A stretch of 64,000 nt of DNA from Ktedonobacteraceae bacterium (GTDB lineage: Bacteria > Chloroflexota > Ktedonobacteria > Ktedonobacterales > Ktedonobacteraceae): assembly GCA_035653615.1 (NCBI GenBank), contig DASRBN010000015.1, forward strand, positions 248,001-312,000. Direction: 5' to 3'. This document shows, piece by piece, positions 27,014 through 36,790 of the stretch. The translations under genes and the position numbers were made by a program. Within the stretch, counting starts at the first letter, position 1, and each line of letters starts with the position of its first letter. Under the pieces are notes generated by a model. The model saw only the letters and a list, made by a program, of their open reading frames with translations, did no database searches and was not told where the DNA came from.

Positions 27014-28423
27014 ATGAAACTCTATGAACTGACTATCACAGAAGCTCGCAAGGGGCTGCAAGAAAAGAAGTTTTCCTCGCGCGAACTAACAAGCGCCTGC
27101 CTTGAGAGAATGAAAGCCATTGAGCCAAAAGTGCATGCATTTGTAACCTTCACTGAAGAACAGGCGCTGGAACAGGCCCAAAAAGCTGATTTCTTGATAG
27201 AGAGTGGCGATGTTCGACCTTTGCTCGGCGTCCCCATTTCCATTAAAGATAACTTTTGCACGAACGGAGTAAGAACCACTGCCTCGAGCAATGTGTTAAG
27301 GAATTTTGTGCCCCCGTATGACGCGACGGTTGTACGGCGCGTGACAGAGGCGGGCGCGATCAGCCTGGGAAAAACCAATATGGATGCCTTCGCGCACGGT
27401 TCTTCAACCGAGGCATCCGATTTCGGCCCTACCCGCAATCCCTGGAACATCGAGCGCTTGCCCGGTGGCTCATCTGGTGGCGCGGCTGCAAGCGTGGCAG
27501 CAGATGAGGCGATAGCCGCCGTCGGTTCTGAAACCGCCGGCTCAATTCGGCAACCGGCTGCATGGTGCGGCGTTGTCGGTTTGAAACCAACGTATGGAAG
27601 GGTTAGCCGCTACGGGGTAATCGCCATGGCATCATCCCTGGATAGCCCCGGCCCCATCACAAAATCCGTGGAAGACGCCGCGCTGATGCTCGAGGTGTTA
27701 GCCGGACACGACCCCATGGATGCCACAACATCGCCCCTGCCACCAAAGGCATATCGCAAACTGCTCAAGGAAAAGCGCGAGAACCTGACTATTGGCATTT
27801 CGGATGACTACTTCAACGGCGTCGATCCAGAGATCGTAGCCGCTGTGCAAAAGTCGTTGCAAGAGTTCGAGCGCCTGGGACACAAAGTCAAGAAGATTAA
27901 GCTATTCGACCCGCAATACGCCATTGCCGTGTACACGATTCTCCAACGTTCCGAGGTCTCTTCAAACCTGGCGCGTTACGATGGCATACGCTACGGCTTC
28001 GGACGCGAAGCATTCGGCGAAGAGGCGCAAAGACGAATTATGCTCGGCACGTACAGCCTGTCGGCAGGCTATTATGACGCGTACTACGCAAAGGCGCAAA
28101 AAGTTAGGACGCTGATTGTCGAAGACTTCGCGAAAGCTTTTGAAGAGGTTGATGTGGTCATCGGGCCAACCAGTCCTTCCACAGCATTACCGGTTGGCTC
28201 AAGCAAAGACCATCCCATGTTCGGCGAGATTTCTGATGTGCTGGTAGAACCCTCGACCATCGCCGGACTGCCCGGCATCAGCATGTGCTGCGGTTTTTCC
28301 AGCGAGCTTCTGCCAATAAGCATGCAAATCATCGGCCCCTACTTTATAGAAGACCTGATCCTCAATCTCGCCTACCAATATGAACAAGTCACCGACTGGA
28401 GCAACAGGAAGCCAAATCTATGA
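27014..28423 (+). CDS. gatA: Asp/Glu-tRNA(Asn/Gln) amidotransferase subunit A
   Basis: A 469-residue GatA, the amidase subunit that releases ammonia from glutamine. The amidase-signature catalytic triad is intact: Lys78 in GVPISIKDNFC, cis-Ser153 in LPGGSSGGAAASVAA, and nucleophile Ser177 in SETAGSIRQPAAWCG. The remaining signature continues GLKPTYGRVSRYGV. The gene begins six bases after gatC, and its stop overlaps the gatB start by four bases. The C-terminus is complete. Confidence 0.98.
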   Translation: MKLYELTITEARKGLQEKKFSSRELTSACLERMKAIEPKVHAFVTFTEEQALEQAQKADFLIESGDVRPLLGVPISIKDNFCTNGVRTTASSNVLRNFVPPYDATVVRRVTEAGAISLGKTNMDAFAHGSSTEASDFGPTRNPWNIERLPGGSSGGAAASVAADEAIAAVGSETAGSIRQPAAWCGVVGLKPTYGRVSRYGVIAMASSLDSPGPITKSVEDAALMLEVLAGHDPMDATTSPLPPKAYRKLLKEKRENLTIGISDDYFNGVDPEIVAAVQKSLQEFERLGHKVKKIKLFDPQYAIAVYTILQRSEVSSNLARYDGIRYGFGREAFGEEAQRRIMLGTYSLSAGYYDAYYAKAQKVRTLIVEDFAKAFEEVDVVIGPTSPSTALPVGSSKDHPMFGEISDVLVEPSTIAGLPGISMCCGFSSELLPISMQIIGPYFIEDLILNLAYQYEQVTDWSNRKPNL

Positions 28424-29766
28424 GTAACGATATAGCAACAACAGCCTATGAACTCGTTATCGGTCTGGAAGTTCACGTAGAACTGAGCACCGCGTCCAAA
28501 ATGTTTTGCCGGTGCAGCAGCGATTACTTTGGCCAGGAGCCAAATACGCATACCTGCCCCGTTTGCCTGGGACTTCCTGGAGCGCTGCCGGTGCCCAACG
28601 CGAAGGCCATCGAGGGCTGTATTATGATCGGCCTGGCCCTCAATTGCGAGATAGCATTGTTTTCGCAATTCGACAGGAAGCACTACTATTACCCTGACTT
28701 GCCCAAGGGCTATCAAATCAGTCAATACCAGCATCCTTTTTGCGCAAAAGGATATATCATGCTCAGCAACGACAAGAAGATTCGCATTCGCAGGGTCCAT
28801 ATGGAAGAAGACACCGGCAAGCTCATGCATCAAGACCTCGATGGCCGCGCAGTCAGCCTGATCGATTTCAACCGCTCAGGCGTCCCACTGGTTGAGATCG
28901 TCACCGAGCCTGATTTTGAGAACGCGGAACAGGTCAAAGAATACCTGCAAAAGCTGCAACAAATCATCCGCTACCTTGGCGTAGCCGCTGCTAACCCTGA
29001 CAAGGGCGAGATGCGCTTCGAGCCAAACATCTCTGTGCGTAAACCAGGTCAAACGAGCTTGCCGGACTACAAAGTAGAGGTCAAAAACATCAACTCGTTC
29101 TCTTTCGTGGAGAGGGCCATCAACTACGAACTCAAGCGCCAGAGCAGCATCCTTGAACGTGGAGAGACGCCCATTCAAGAGACCAGAGGCTGGGACGAAA
29201 AAAGGCATATCACCCTCGGTCAGCGTACAAAAGAGGAAGCCATGGACTACAGGTACTTCCCCGAACCTGATATCCCGCCTTTCCAATGGCAACCCGAACA
29301 GATCGATGCCCTTCGTAAGACGCTACCAGAATTGGCAGACGCGAAAAAGGCGCGCTTTATACAAAGCTACCACATCACAGACTATGATGCGGAACTGCTG
29401 ACACGAGAAAGAGGCCTCGCCGACTTTTTCGAGGAGACGGTGAAAGTCGGCCAGCAGCAAGGCGTAGAGCCGAAGACCATCGCCAACGTCATCATCAACA
29501 AAAAGGTAGACATCGACACCACCGTTCCTGCCGAGTTGATTAAGGACATCGTTGTCTCCAGGAAAATCGAGGCCATCGACGAAACCGCGTTGCAGGCCAT
29601 CGTCTCAGAGGCCATCACGAGCAATCCAAAGGCGGTCGAGGATTACAAAAAGGGCAAGACGAATGCCGTCATGTTCCTGGTGGGAGCGTGCATGCGCCAG
29701 CTCAAAGGAAAAGCCACGCCGGAGCGAGTGAAAGAGCTGCTTGTAGCGCGGCTCGATGCAATGTAG
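28420..29766 (+). CDS. gatB: Asp/Glu-tRNA(Asn/Gln) amidotransferase subunit B
   Basis: A 448-residue GatB, which activates the misacylated tRNA and accepts ammonia from GatA. The N-terminal cradle domain has YELVIGLEVHVELST, and zinc-site cysteines 30, 32, 46 and 49 in KMFCRCSSDYF and THTCPVCLGLPG. Further blocks are DRKHYYYPDLPKGYQISQYQ and MRFEPNISVR. The C-terminal YqeY-like domain is present (from about residue 300). The start lies within the gatA stop (ATGA overlap). A hairpin formed by a dispersed repeat follows the stop. Confidence 0.98.
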   Translation: MSNDIATTAYELVIGLEVHVELSTASKMFCRCSSDYFGQEPNTHTCPVCLGLPGALPVPNAKAIEGCIMIGLALNCEIALFSQFDRKHYYYPDLPKGYQISQYQHPFCAKGYIMLSNDKKIRIRRVHMEEDTGKLMHQDLDGRAVSLIDFNRSGVPLVEIVTEPDFENAEQVKEYLQKLQQIIRYLGVAAANPDKGEMRFEPNISVRKPGQTSLPDYKVEVKNINSFSFVERAINYELKRQSSILERGETPIQETRGWDEKRHITLGQRTKEEAMDYRYFPEPDIPPFQWQPEQIDALRKTLPELADAKKARFIQSYHITDYDAELLTRERGLADFFEETVKVGQQQGVEPKTIANVIINKKVDIDTTVPAELIKDIVVSRKIEAIDETALQAIVSEAITSNPKAVEDYKKGKTNAVMFLVGACMRQLKGKATPERVKELLVARLDAM

Positions 29767-29780
29767 CCGCTTTTCGATGT

Positions 29781-29815
29781 GACGGGGATTCTTCGCTGCG
29801 CTCAGAATCCCCGTC
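29781..29815 (+). repeat. Hairpin after gatB formed by dispersed repeat
   Basis: GACGGGGATTC (29781-29791) pairs with GAATCCCCGTC (29805-29815); the loop is the repeat core TCGCTGCGCTCA. It could end the gat transcript, though no T-tract follows. Confidence 0.7.
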
Positions 29816-29849
29816 AGGGGCCGTCTCAGATGGGAAACATGGAACGAGT

Positions 29850-30845
29850 ATGACACGTCGTACCCTTGCTTTTATCCTCATCATCATCGCCATCCTGCTC
29901 TTGCTGCTGGTGCCGGTGCTTATCCTGACGCCTGTTGGTGAAAATCTATTTGGGGGCAACTCTCAGGCTGCCCTCTATCTGACACCAACCCTCTTGCCCT
30001 TTACCCCCACGCCCACCCCAAAACCCACGCCTATCCTTACCGTAACAGGCAAACCGCCCGCGATCACCGCCTCTGAAGCCATCTTAATCGATGCCGATAC
30101 TGGACATATCCTCGAAGATCTAAACGCCGAACGCCCCGTTCCCATGGCAAGCACAACCAAAATCATGACCGCCCTGGTGGCTTTACGCGCCGGCCACCTG
30201 AACCAACTCGTCACCATCCACCAGGACGCCATCAACGAGGTCATATTGAATAATGGCAGCAATGCCCAGCTACGAGTCGGTGACCAGCTTTCCCTGAAAG
30301 ACCTGCTGTACGCCCTGTTGTTACCATCAGGCGACGACGCCGCCATCGCCATCGCCGACACCGTGGGTGGCACGACCGGCAACTTCGTCAACCTGATGAA
30401 CCTGTTCGCCTACCGCTTACACCTCTATTCAACCCACTACATCAATCCTGATGGGCTTACCTACTATGACGCTGGCGGTCATCCCCTACCCGGTCACTAC
30501 ACAACCGCCTATGACCTGGTGCGACTGGCCGACTATGCCATGAGCATCCCACTCTTCGCCCAGATTGTCGATACCCAGCACTACACGCTTCCCGCGACCG
30601 GCGCGCATCATGCCTATAGCTGGACCAACACGAACCTCTTGCTCAGCACATACTCTGGCGCAACCGGCATCAAGACCGGCTATACCCTTGAAGCCGGAGA
30701 GTGCCTGGTTTTTTCGGCGACACGCTCCGGCCACCATCTCATTGGCGTCGTCCTGCACAGTAGCGACGCCACCCATCGTTTCAACGACGCCAAATCACTG
30801 CTCAACTGGGGCTTCGGGCTGCCACTGCTGCCACCAGCGCCATAG
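29850..30845 (+). CDS. D-alanyl-D-alanine carboxypeptidase (DacF/PBP5-like, S11)
   Basis: A 331-residue cell-wall enzyme that trims the terminal D-Ala of peptidoglycan stem peptides. One N-terminal TM helix (LAFILIIIAILLLLLVPVLI) is followed by a Thr/Pro-rich linker (FTPTPTPKPTPI) that spaces the catalytic domain from the membrane. Active-site motifs of family S11 are present: Ser101-x-x-Lys104 in MASTTKIMTALVA, SGD in LLPSGDDAAIAIAD in place of the usual SxN, and KTG in GIKTGYTLEAGE. The ATG at 29850 is chosen since the TM segment starts there. Its end nearly meets the convergent phosphoesterase gene (five bases apart). Confidence 0.92.
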   Translation: MTRRTLAFILIIIAILLLLLVPVLILTPVGENLFGGNSQAALYLTPTLLPFTPTPTPKPTPILTVTGKPPAITASEAILIDADTGHILEDLNAERPVPMASTTKIMTALVALRAGHLNQLVTIHQDAINEVILNNGSNAQLRVGDQLSLKDLLYALLLPSGDDAAIAIADTVGGTTGNFVNLMNLFAYRLHLYSTHYINPDGLTYYDAGGHPLPGHYTTAYDLVRLADYAMSIPLFAQIVDTQHYTLPATGAHHAYSWTNTNLLLSTYSGATGIKTGYTLEAGECLVFSATRSGHHLIGVVLHSSDATHRFNDAKSLLNWGFGLPLLPPAP

Positions 30846-30850
30846 CATTC

Positions 30851-32125
30851 CTATAATGAAGGCAGCGACGGATAATAATCGGGATTCTGTGAAAAATCGA
30901 ATGCCTCGTAGAAATCGCCAATCCGCGCAAGGCCGTCGCGAGGTGGCGCAGCTGGACCGGTTGGCTTGCCATTGGCCGCATCGTTATTCGTCCCCGGCGT
31001 CGAGGTATCGAACTGGTGGTTGACACTTGCCAGCGTGGGCAGGCCAAAACGCCGTTCGATAAACTTCAGAATCGAACTATGTTCGTACAACTGCCCTGAA
31101 ACATAGCCCCGCCTGGCATAGGGCGAAACAACTACCGTTGGCACGCGAATACCCAGGCCATACGCATCGACCTGCGGCGGCGCCACATGATCGAAAAAGC
31201 CGCCACCCTCGTCATAGGTAAAGAACAGAGCCGAGCTTTGCCAGGAACTCGATCCGATAAGCGCATTGATGACATCGGCCATTTTATGCTGGCCCATCTG
31301 GATATCGGCCGGTGGATGCTCGCTGATAAGCGCCTCAGTAATCAAAAACGAGACTTGCGGCAGCGTACCGTTCGCAAGATCGTTCTGATAATCATCCTCG
31401 GTGAACATCAGCCGGGCATCGTTTTGCCATTTTTTGAAATACACGAGGATGTTGAAATCTTCCAGGGATGTGCCGGTACCAAGGCCGAGATTGTAGCACT
31501 TCCATGAAATATGATACTGATCGAGCAGATCGGCGATGGTTGGCCAGTCGAAGCTCCCGCGATCCCCATTGTTGGTCGTATTGCCGCCACAGGTGCCGCT
31601 CATAAGATAGAAACGGTTGGGATTGGACGGGCCAAGCAATGAACAAAAATAATTGCCACACAGGGTAAACGCATTCGCCAGCGCGTAATAATAAGGGAGA
31701 TCGGAGCCATCGTAATAGCCGAGCGCGTTAGAGCCATCGGTGGTATAAAAACCATCCATTTTTCCGTTATCCCATTCCTTGTGAATATCCTGCCAGGTAT
31801 GGGAGTTATCACCGGTAATCGGGAAAAAATTATGATGGGGGGTAACGGTACCACCATTGCCATCCGGCTGCGAATAATTGGCGGGCACGCCAAATCTTCC
31901 CGCCCGTGGATAATAGCCGAAATAGTGGTCGAAGGAACGATTTTCCTGGCAGGCAACCAGGACGTGGTCGATGGGATTGACATTGCTGCCCGGCATCGAA
32001 GCCGCAACTCTGCTCACTGCCCGGATACCGGCATCGATTGAGAGACCGGCTCCAGCGAGTATGCCGAGATTGCGCAACGCCTTACGGCGTGTCTGGCGCG
32101 TATTGAACCACTGTCGCGGATCCAT
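30851..32125 (-). CDS. Phosphoesterase, phospholipase C/acid phosphatase family (paralog 2, probable Tat substrate)
   Basis: A 424-residue member of the same family as the genes at 2908, 50871 and 55486. The N-terminus [19 protein letters not shown] resembles a twin-arginine signal, unlike the Sec-type signals of the other paralogs. The metal-site start is [15 protein letters not shown] (about residue 60). Later blocks are [35 protein letters not shown] and [14 protein letters not shown]. The C-terminal 40 residues are Pro/Gly-rich. The start has AGGAG upstream. It is convergent with the carboxypeptidase gene. Substrate unknown. Confidence 0.88.
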   Translation of the reverse strand: MDPRQWFNTRQTRRKALRNLGILAGAGLSIDAGIRAVSRVAASMPGSNVNPIDHVLVACQENRSFDHYFGYYPRAGRFGVPANYSQPDGNGGTVTPHHNFFPITGDNSHTWQDIHKEWDNGKMDGFYTTDGSNALGYYDGSDLPYYYALANAFTLCGNYFCSLLGPSNPNRFYLMSGTCGGNTTNNGDRGSFDWPTIADLLDQYHISWKCYNLGLGTGTSLEDFNILVYFKKWQNDARLMFTEDDYQNDLANGTLPQVSFLITEALISEHPPADIQMGQHKMADVINALIGSSSWQSSALFFTYDEGGGFFDHVAPPQVDAYGLGIRVPTVVVSPYARRGYVSGQLYEHSSILKFIERRFGLPTLASVNHQFDTSTPGTNNDAANGKPTGPAAPPRDGLARIGDFYEAFDFSQNPDYYPSLPSL

Positions 32126-32397
32126 GAATACACATTCTCCTGACTACGAAATGAACAATCAAGGGGCTTTACGTTATCTAAATGAACGCTGGATAGATGG
32201 GTATTTCCCTATCTCGCATGGTAGGCGATTTCAAAGAGGAATGTGCGCATTCCTGCAATGTGGTTCCAATGCAAGGAATGGAATGGAAATGGCGACAGGC
32301 CTTTGAAAGCCTGCAGCGATACCGCGCTGAAAAGAGGGGAAAGTTATGATATAGTGCTGTTATGAACGGGCTTGATACTACTTAGGAGAGGATTATT

Positions 32398-33474
32398 TTG
32401 CGCAGCTTTATTTTCGAGCTGATGGAACAGCACGACTTCGAAAACATCTTCTTGTGCCAGGAGAAAACGCTTGGACTACAAGCGATTATCGCTATTCATG
32501 ACACCACCCTGGGTCCTGCCGCCGGTGGAGTGCGTATGAAAGCATACGAGACGGAGGCGGACGCAATCAACGACGCACTACGCCTGGCGCGTGGCATGAC
32601 CTATAAGTGCGCAGCGGCAGGCGTTCCCTATGGCGGGGGTAAATGTGTGGTGATTGGCGACCCAAAGCGCGATAAGACCGAGGCACGGTTGCGGGCACTT
32701 GGTCGCTTCATTCACCGTCTCAATGGGCTCTTCCTGACCGGGCCAGATTCGGGAACCGACCTGGACGATATGGTAGTGATACGCATGGAAACACCGTATG
32801 TCGTCACTCTACCAGAATCGTGGGGCGGCCCAGGCGATAGCTCCGCAGCCACCGCATTTGGCCTTGTACAGGGAATGCGAGCATGTCTCAAAGCGGTATA
32901 CGGCAGCGCCGACCTGCAGGGCCGCAGCGTGGCTCTTCAAGGCGTGGGAGCCGTAGGAAAACATGCCCTCCCGTACCTGATTGAGGCCGGGGCAACAGTT
33001 ACTATTGCAGATATCGACCAGGAGAGGGTCAGGCAGATGGCAACGGCATACGAGGTCAAAGTTGTTCATCCCGATGAAATTCATGCCCTGCATGTCGATG
33101 TCTATTGTCCCTGCGCGCTGGGCGGCACATTAAACGACCGCACATTGCTGGAACTACAATGCAAGATCGTATGCGGCTCGGCCAATAACCAGCTTGCGGA
33201 GGATCGACACGGCGATATGTTGCAGGAGCGCGGCATCCTGTACGCGCCCGACTACATCGTCAATGCCGGAGGAGTGCTTTCAGGCCTCGATAGCCTTCGA
33301 CCCGGCGGTTTTCAGCGCCAGCGCGCCATGGAAAGAGTGGCTCGCATCTACGAGACGATGGAGAAGGTGCTTGCGATTGCCAGAGAACAAAACGTGCCCA
33401 CGTATCGCGCAGCCGATTTGTTGGCCGAGCAGCATATCGCAATGGTGCGGCAGGTCAAGAGTCTACGAATCTGA
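32398..33474 (+). CDS. Leucine/valine/phenylalanine dehydrogenase-type enzyme
   Basis: A 358-residue Glu/Leu/Phe/Val dehydrogenase, catalysing NAD-dependent oxidative deamination of a branched-chain or aromatic amino acid. Substrate-domain motifs: [18 protein letters not shown], with Lys70 in [17 protein letters not shown] and Lys82 just after, equivalent to the two catalytic lysines of leucine dehydrogenase. The Rossmann domain has [20 protein letters not shown]. The start is a TTG at 32398 with TAGGAGAG upstream; the ATG eight codons later is less well placed. The 272-base spacer upstream holds two small hairpins (GGAATG/CATTCC and CAGGC/GCCTG) but no gene. A methyltransferase gene follows after 16 bases. 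Preferred amino acid cannot be decided. Confidence 0.92.
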   Translation: MRSFIFELMEQHDFENIFLCQEKTLGLQAIIAIHDTTLGPAAGGVRMKAYETEADAINDALRLARGMTYKCAAAGVPYGGGKCVVIGDPKRDKTEARLRALGRFIHRLNGLFLTGPDSGTDLDDMVVIRMETPYVVTLPESWGGPGDSSAATAFGLVQGMRACLKAVYGSADLQGRSVALQGVGAVGKHALPYLIEAGATVTIADIDQERVRQMATAYEVKVVHPDEIHALHVDVYCPCALGGTLNDRTLLELQCKIVCGSANNQLAEDRHGDMLQERGILYAPDYIVNAGGVLSGLDSLRPGGFQRQRAMERVARIYETMEKVLAIAREQNVPTYRAADLLAEQHIAMVRQVKSLRI

Positions 33475-33490
33475 AGCAGGAGCTTACTTT

Positions 33491-34159
33491 ATGGATCGCG
33501 AACAGTGGCGGCAGCAACGTCGGCTGTGGAACGAAGTACAAATGGATACCATCTATGCCCGGCAATACGATGATCATTGGGGAGGCTACATCAATCCTGC
33601 ACACCGTCACATGATCGAGCGCCTCCTCGATCTTTGTCAACCAGGAGCGTTTATTCTCGACGCCGCCTGCGGAACGGGCAAATACTGGCCGCTCTTACTG
33701 GAGCGTGGATTTTCCGTGCAAGGAACCGACCAGTCCCAGCAGATGCTCAACCGCGCCCACAGCAAATTCCCAGAGGTGCCTGTGCTACATGTTGGCCTGC
33801 AAGAGCTGCCATTCGTGGATACGTTTGACGCGGTGATCTGCATGGATGCGATGGAGAATATTTTTCCAGAGGACTGGCCCATCGTCTTAGACAATTTCGC
33901 CAGGGCGCTGTATGAAAACGGCCTGCTGTATCTCACGGTCGAGCTAGAGACCGAAGAGGAGTTGCAGATAGCTTACGAAGCCGGTAAGCGCCTGGGATTG
34001 CCGCTCCTCTATGGCGAATATGCTCACCACGGTGGATATCATTATTATCCGACCACTGAGCAAGTGCATGACTGGCTTCATGCTGCGCATTTCACAGTAA
34101 TGGAAGCCATCGAGGGCGATGGATACCGGCATTATCTAACGCGCAAAGAGACTGGCTAA
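33491..34159 (+). CDS. Class I SAM-dependent methyltransferase
   Basis: A 222-residue methyltransferase. Motif I is FILDAACGTGKYWPLLLERG (about residues 55-74), then VQGTDQSQQMLNRAH (acidic residue binding SAM ribose) and FDAVICMDAMENIFPEDWP. The C-terminal part contains HHGGYHYYPTTEQVHDWL. The ATG has AGGAG eight bases upstream and lies 16 bases after the amino-acid dehydrogenase, so the two are probably one transcript. Its stop overlaps by four bases the end of the convergent Vgb-like gene. Acceptor unknown. Confidence 0.88.
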   Translation: MDREQWRQQRRLWNEVQMDTIYARQYDDHWGGYINPAHRHMIERLLDLCQPGAFILDAACGTGKYWPLLLERGFSVQGTDQSQQMLNRAHSKFPEVPVLHVGLQELPFVDTFDAVICMDAMENIFPEDWPIVLDNFARALYENGLLYLTVELETEEELQIAYEAGKRLGLPLLYGEYAHHGGYHYYPTTEQVHDWLHAAHFTVMEAIEGDGYRHYLTRKETG

Positions 34160-35316
34160 CTCACCGTACCTGGCGGCCACATTGTCAGCGTTTGCCGGTA
34201 TTCCTCCGTAAACCATACCCTGCCGCTACCATCCACCACCAGCCCATCATTGGGATGCGCATTCGTCGCATGGATGGTACGCGCCACCATCTGGCCCGTC
34301 GATGGAACGATATAGCCAACGCGCAGACTGAGCGAGTCGGTAAACCAGATATTGCCTTTACTATCGACATAGATTCCTGAAATATGCGTGCCGGTGCAAT
34401 TGGGCGGAGTCAGGCAGGCGCCCGTATAGGCCACATACGACGTATTCTTTCCCGTGCGCGGGTCGAACTCGCCTATCGCGCCGTTAAATCCCCCGCTGTA
34501 CCAGATATTTCCCGCACCGTCAGAGGCAATCAGATGCGGTCGAAAGCTGCCAACCCCGTATTCTTTGATCTTGATGGTTCCCGATTGGGTAGGTGTAAAG
34601 CTGCCTATCTGGTCTATTCCCGCTGCATTTTCGCAAAACCAGATCGTTCCCTGTGGAGTGATAGTCATGCCATATGGATTGCTGCCCGGCGTAGGAATAG
34701 GAGTCTCTACCACCTGGTGTGTATTCGTGTTCAGAAAACCGATATCGTTCGAGCTAAATTCCGTGAACCAGAGATTTCCTCGCGCATCGAAAACCAGGTC
34801 AAACGGCGAACTGCCTTTCTTTAACGACCATTGATTCCAGCTCCCGCTTTGCGGACTAAATTCGCCTATCGCATCGCTGGTAGGCTCAGTAAACCAGACA
34901 TTGCCAGCGCCATCCACTTTTAGAAAGAGTGGACCGGTGTAGCCGGCAGGTTCGTTGAAATCTTGAATGAAGTTGCCATCGGAGAAGGCATACTGGCCGA
35001 GAACTCCCTGCGATCTGGTAGGGCACTTCGGTTTTGGCTCGCACCCCGGCTCCGCGACCCAGATAAATCCATGCGCAGGGTCAAGCACAATTCCCCACGG
35101 CAATAACGTTGTCCGGGCCTGATTTGACACCATTGATAGCGCTCGTTGCGTGGAAAATGGCGCCTCTTCCGAGCGCGGAACGCTATCATGTTGTGTTTGC
35201 GCTACCTGCTGCGGTGCAGCAGGCGTAAATGCCGCCCGGAAGAACCAGAAGGCGCCGGCGCCCGCAATAACGATAAGCACTACCAGCGCAAGGCTGGTCA
35301 ACATTCTCCTATTCAT
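34156..35316 (-). CDS. Virginiamycin B lyase-like (Vgb/SMP-30-type) beta-propeller, membrane-anchored
   Basis: A 386-residue protein with an N-terminal TM/signal helix (SLALVVLIVIAGAGAFWFFR), a 40-residue linker, and a propeller of the streptogramin-lyase-like family. Repeating blade ends are GNVWFTEPTSDAIGEFSP, GNLWFTEFSSNDIGFLN, GTIWFCENA, GNIWYSGGFNGAIGEFDP, GNIWFTDSLSLRVGYI and GRVWFTEEYRQ. True Vgb lyases are cytosolic; the anchor here argues for an extracytoplasmic binding role. Enzyme activity is not implied. It overlaps the methyltransferase end by four bases, tail to tail. Confidence 0.85.
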   Translation of the reverse strand: MNRRMLTSLALVVLIVIAGAGAFWFFRAAFTPAAPQQVAQTQHDSVPRSEEAPFSTQRALSMVSNQARTTLLPWGIVLDPAHGFIWVAEPGCEPKPKCPTRSQGVLGQYAFSDGNFIQDFNEPAGYTGPLFLKVDGAGNVWFTEPTSDAIGEFSPQSGSWNQWSLKKGSSPFDLVFDARGNLWFTEFSSNDIGFLNTNTHQVVETPIPTPGSNPYGMTITPQGTIWFCENAAGIDQIGSFTPTQSGTIKIKEYGVGSFRPHLIASDGAGNIWYSGGFNGAIGEFDPRTGKNTSYVAYTGACLTPPNCTGTHISGIYVDSKGNIWFTDSLSLRVGYIVPSTGQMVARTIHATNAHPNDGLVVDGSGRVWFTEEYRQTLTMWPPGTVS

Positions 35317-35426
35317 GATAAGCAGCTATTCTCTCTTATCCGGCTAAAACGGTTCCATTTAATACAAGGAAATATTTCCTACTCTGCTACAATATTGCTC
35401 CTCCGCTATTATACTTCATCTTATAA

Positions 35427-35490
35427 GGATTCTTCGCTGCGCTCAGAATGACATGCCCACTCATGTCATTCTGAGCGCAGCGAAGAATCC
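35427..35490. repeat. 29-bp perfect inverted repeat (dispersed family)
   Basis: 35427-35455 pairs perfectly with 35462-35490 around CCCACT. The arm is the dispersed repeat core (ATTCTTCGCTGCGCTCAGAA) extended by TGACATG. It sits between the divergent Vgb-like and zinc-ribbon genes. Confidence 0.92.
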
Positions 35491-35600
35491 TACCAGATAG
35501 TAATGGGCGTTGGACGCAACTCTACCAAAAGCTATAAGATGTAACGTATAAACATACGAAAATATATCTTGATCTATTGCTGAGATTTGAGGAATCCTTC

Positions 35601-36530
35601 ATGTCGGTATCAAAACAAAAAGCATTTTTACGCCTCTGCCCCCGTTGCAAAGCCCCATTAGCGCCGGGTAGTGCTGCCTGCTTCAGTTGTGGTTACCGAT
35701 TCGCCCCTACACCATCCAATAGTACTATGCAACCACCTTCTCCAGTACCTCCATCCTATCGCAAAAGACAGGAACCATCGCCTTTACAAAAGCGAGCGCC
35801 CTTGCTCTATTTTCTTAGCGTTTTTCTGGTGATTATTCTTTTTACCCTTGTAGCACTGCACGCGGCAGGCATATCACCTTCAACACTTTTTGCGAAGCAA
35901 ACCGCGCCGGTTCAGGCAGTAACCTATCCTGCGCCAAAAGTGCCGCCCCTTTTTTCAGACAACTTTACCAGCGATACATACGGATGGAACCTGCAAAGTT
36001 CTCCCGGCAACTACGCCGTCACCCTGGGCAATGGCGCGCTGGCCTTGCAAATAGACAAGAATAAGTTGCTCTGGGAGCTATTGCCCGGCCAGAGGTCTTT
36101 CAGCAATTTTACGCTGACGGTGAACGCAATTCTTTCGCAGGGCGACCAGAACAACGGGTATGGAGTCTATATTCGCGGTTCCTCAAGTGCGGAGAGCGAC
36201 CTTGCGAGCTACTATCGCTTCGAACTGTATGGTGATGGCTCGTATGCAATATTCAAGGGTGCGACGGACGCAAGCGGCCACTCGAGCGATACAAAACTCG
36301 TGGATTACACGCTCCATCCCGCCATTCAAAAGCAAGGCAAGGTCAATCACATCATGATTATCGCGAAAGGTCCCAACCTATCATTTATCGTGAACGGCCA
36401 GCTTGTAAAGACCATCACCGATCATAGCTATACAAGCGGGTCTGTTGCCCTCTTCGTTTCAAATCTGCCTGAGGCGAAGCCAGGCGCTACCGCGCAGTTT
36501 TCGAATCTGAACATTTATCCGGCGCAATAG
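35601..36530 (+). CDS. Zinc-ribbon membrane protein with extracellular jelly-roll domain
   Basis: A 309-residue protein. A short N-terminal zinc ribbon (LCPRCKAPLAPGSAACFSCG, CxxC-14-CxxC type) is followed by a Pro/Ser linker, one TM helix (LYFLSVFLVIILFTLVALHA), and an outer domain of about 190 residues. The domain starts FSDNFTSDTYGWNLQSSPGN and has GYGVYIRGSSS and LSFIVNGQLVKTITDHSY, a pattern of LamG/DUF1080-like concanavalin folds that bind carbohydrate. GAGGA precedes the ATG at 35601; an earlier in-frame ATG lacks one. I do not know a function; sensing or binding at the surface is a guess. Confidence 0.78.
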   Translation: MSVSKQKAFLRLCPRCKAPLAPGSAACFSCGYRFAPTPSNSTMQPPSPVPPSYRKRQEPSPLQKRAPLLYFLSVFLVIILFTLVALHAAGISPSTLFAKQTAPVQAVTYPAPKVPPLFSDNFTSDTYGWNLQSSPGNYAVTLGNGALALQIDKNKLLWELLPGQRSFSNFTLTVNAILSQGDQNNGYGVYIRGSSSAESDLASYYRFELYGDGSYAIFKGATDASGHSSDTKLVDYTLHPAIQKQGKVNHIMIIAKGPNLSFIVNGQLVKTITDHSYTSGSVALFVSNLPEAKPGATAQFSNLNIYPAQ

Positions 36531-36685
36531 TTCGCCCTGGCCTGTCCTCAGATGTACATTCACTAATTTTTTCCGGTCCTCACGTTTACAGTACAGAAAC
36601 TTTCCTTCTTTTTGATCTGCCTGTCATTCCCACCAATCCTTCGTCGTCAAGGCTGGCCGGAGATACCTATGACTCCACCTTCTAC

Positions 36686-36769
36686 ATGTGGTCTGTAGTC
36701 GGTACAGTTGTGATCGGCCTTGGGACTATTGTGTTAGTTATCACCGCTATTATCTTCGCACCCCGGTAG
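36686..36769 (+). CDS. Possible 27-residue membrane peptide
   Basis: MWSVVGTVVIGLGTIVLVIT followed by AIIFAPR and a stop: one ideal TM helix with a basic end. No ribosome binding site is seen, and the frame stays open upstream without a start codon. It may be a small membrane protein or chance. The rest of 36531-36790 holds nothing else. Confidence 0.25.
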   Translation: MWSVVGTVVIGLGTIVLVITAIIFAPR

Positions 36770-36790
36770 CAGATGGGTTCGCGCCCGCAC

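Noticed and set aside
32126-32397. Possible riboswitch upstream of the amino-acid dehydrogenase
   Set aside because: Only two short hairpins; no conserved core of a known class and no terminator or ribosome-binding-site sequestering structure.
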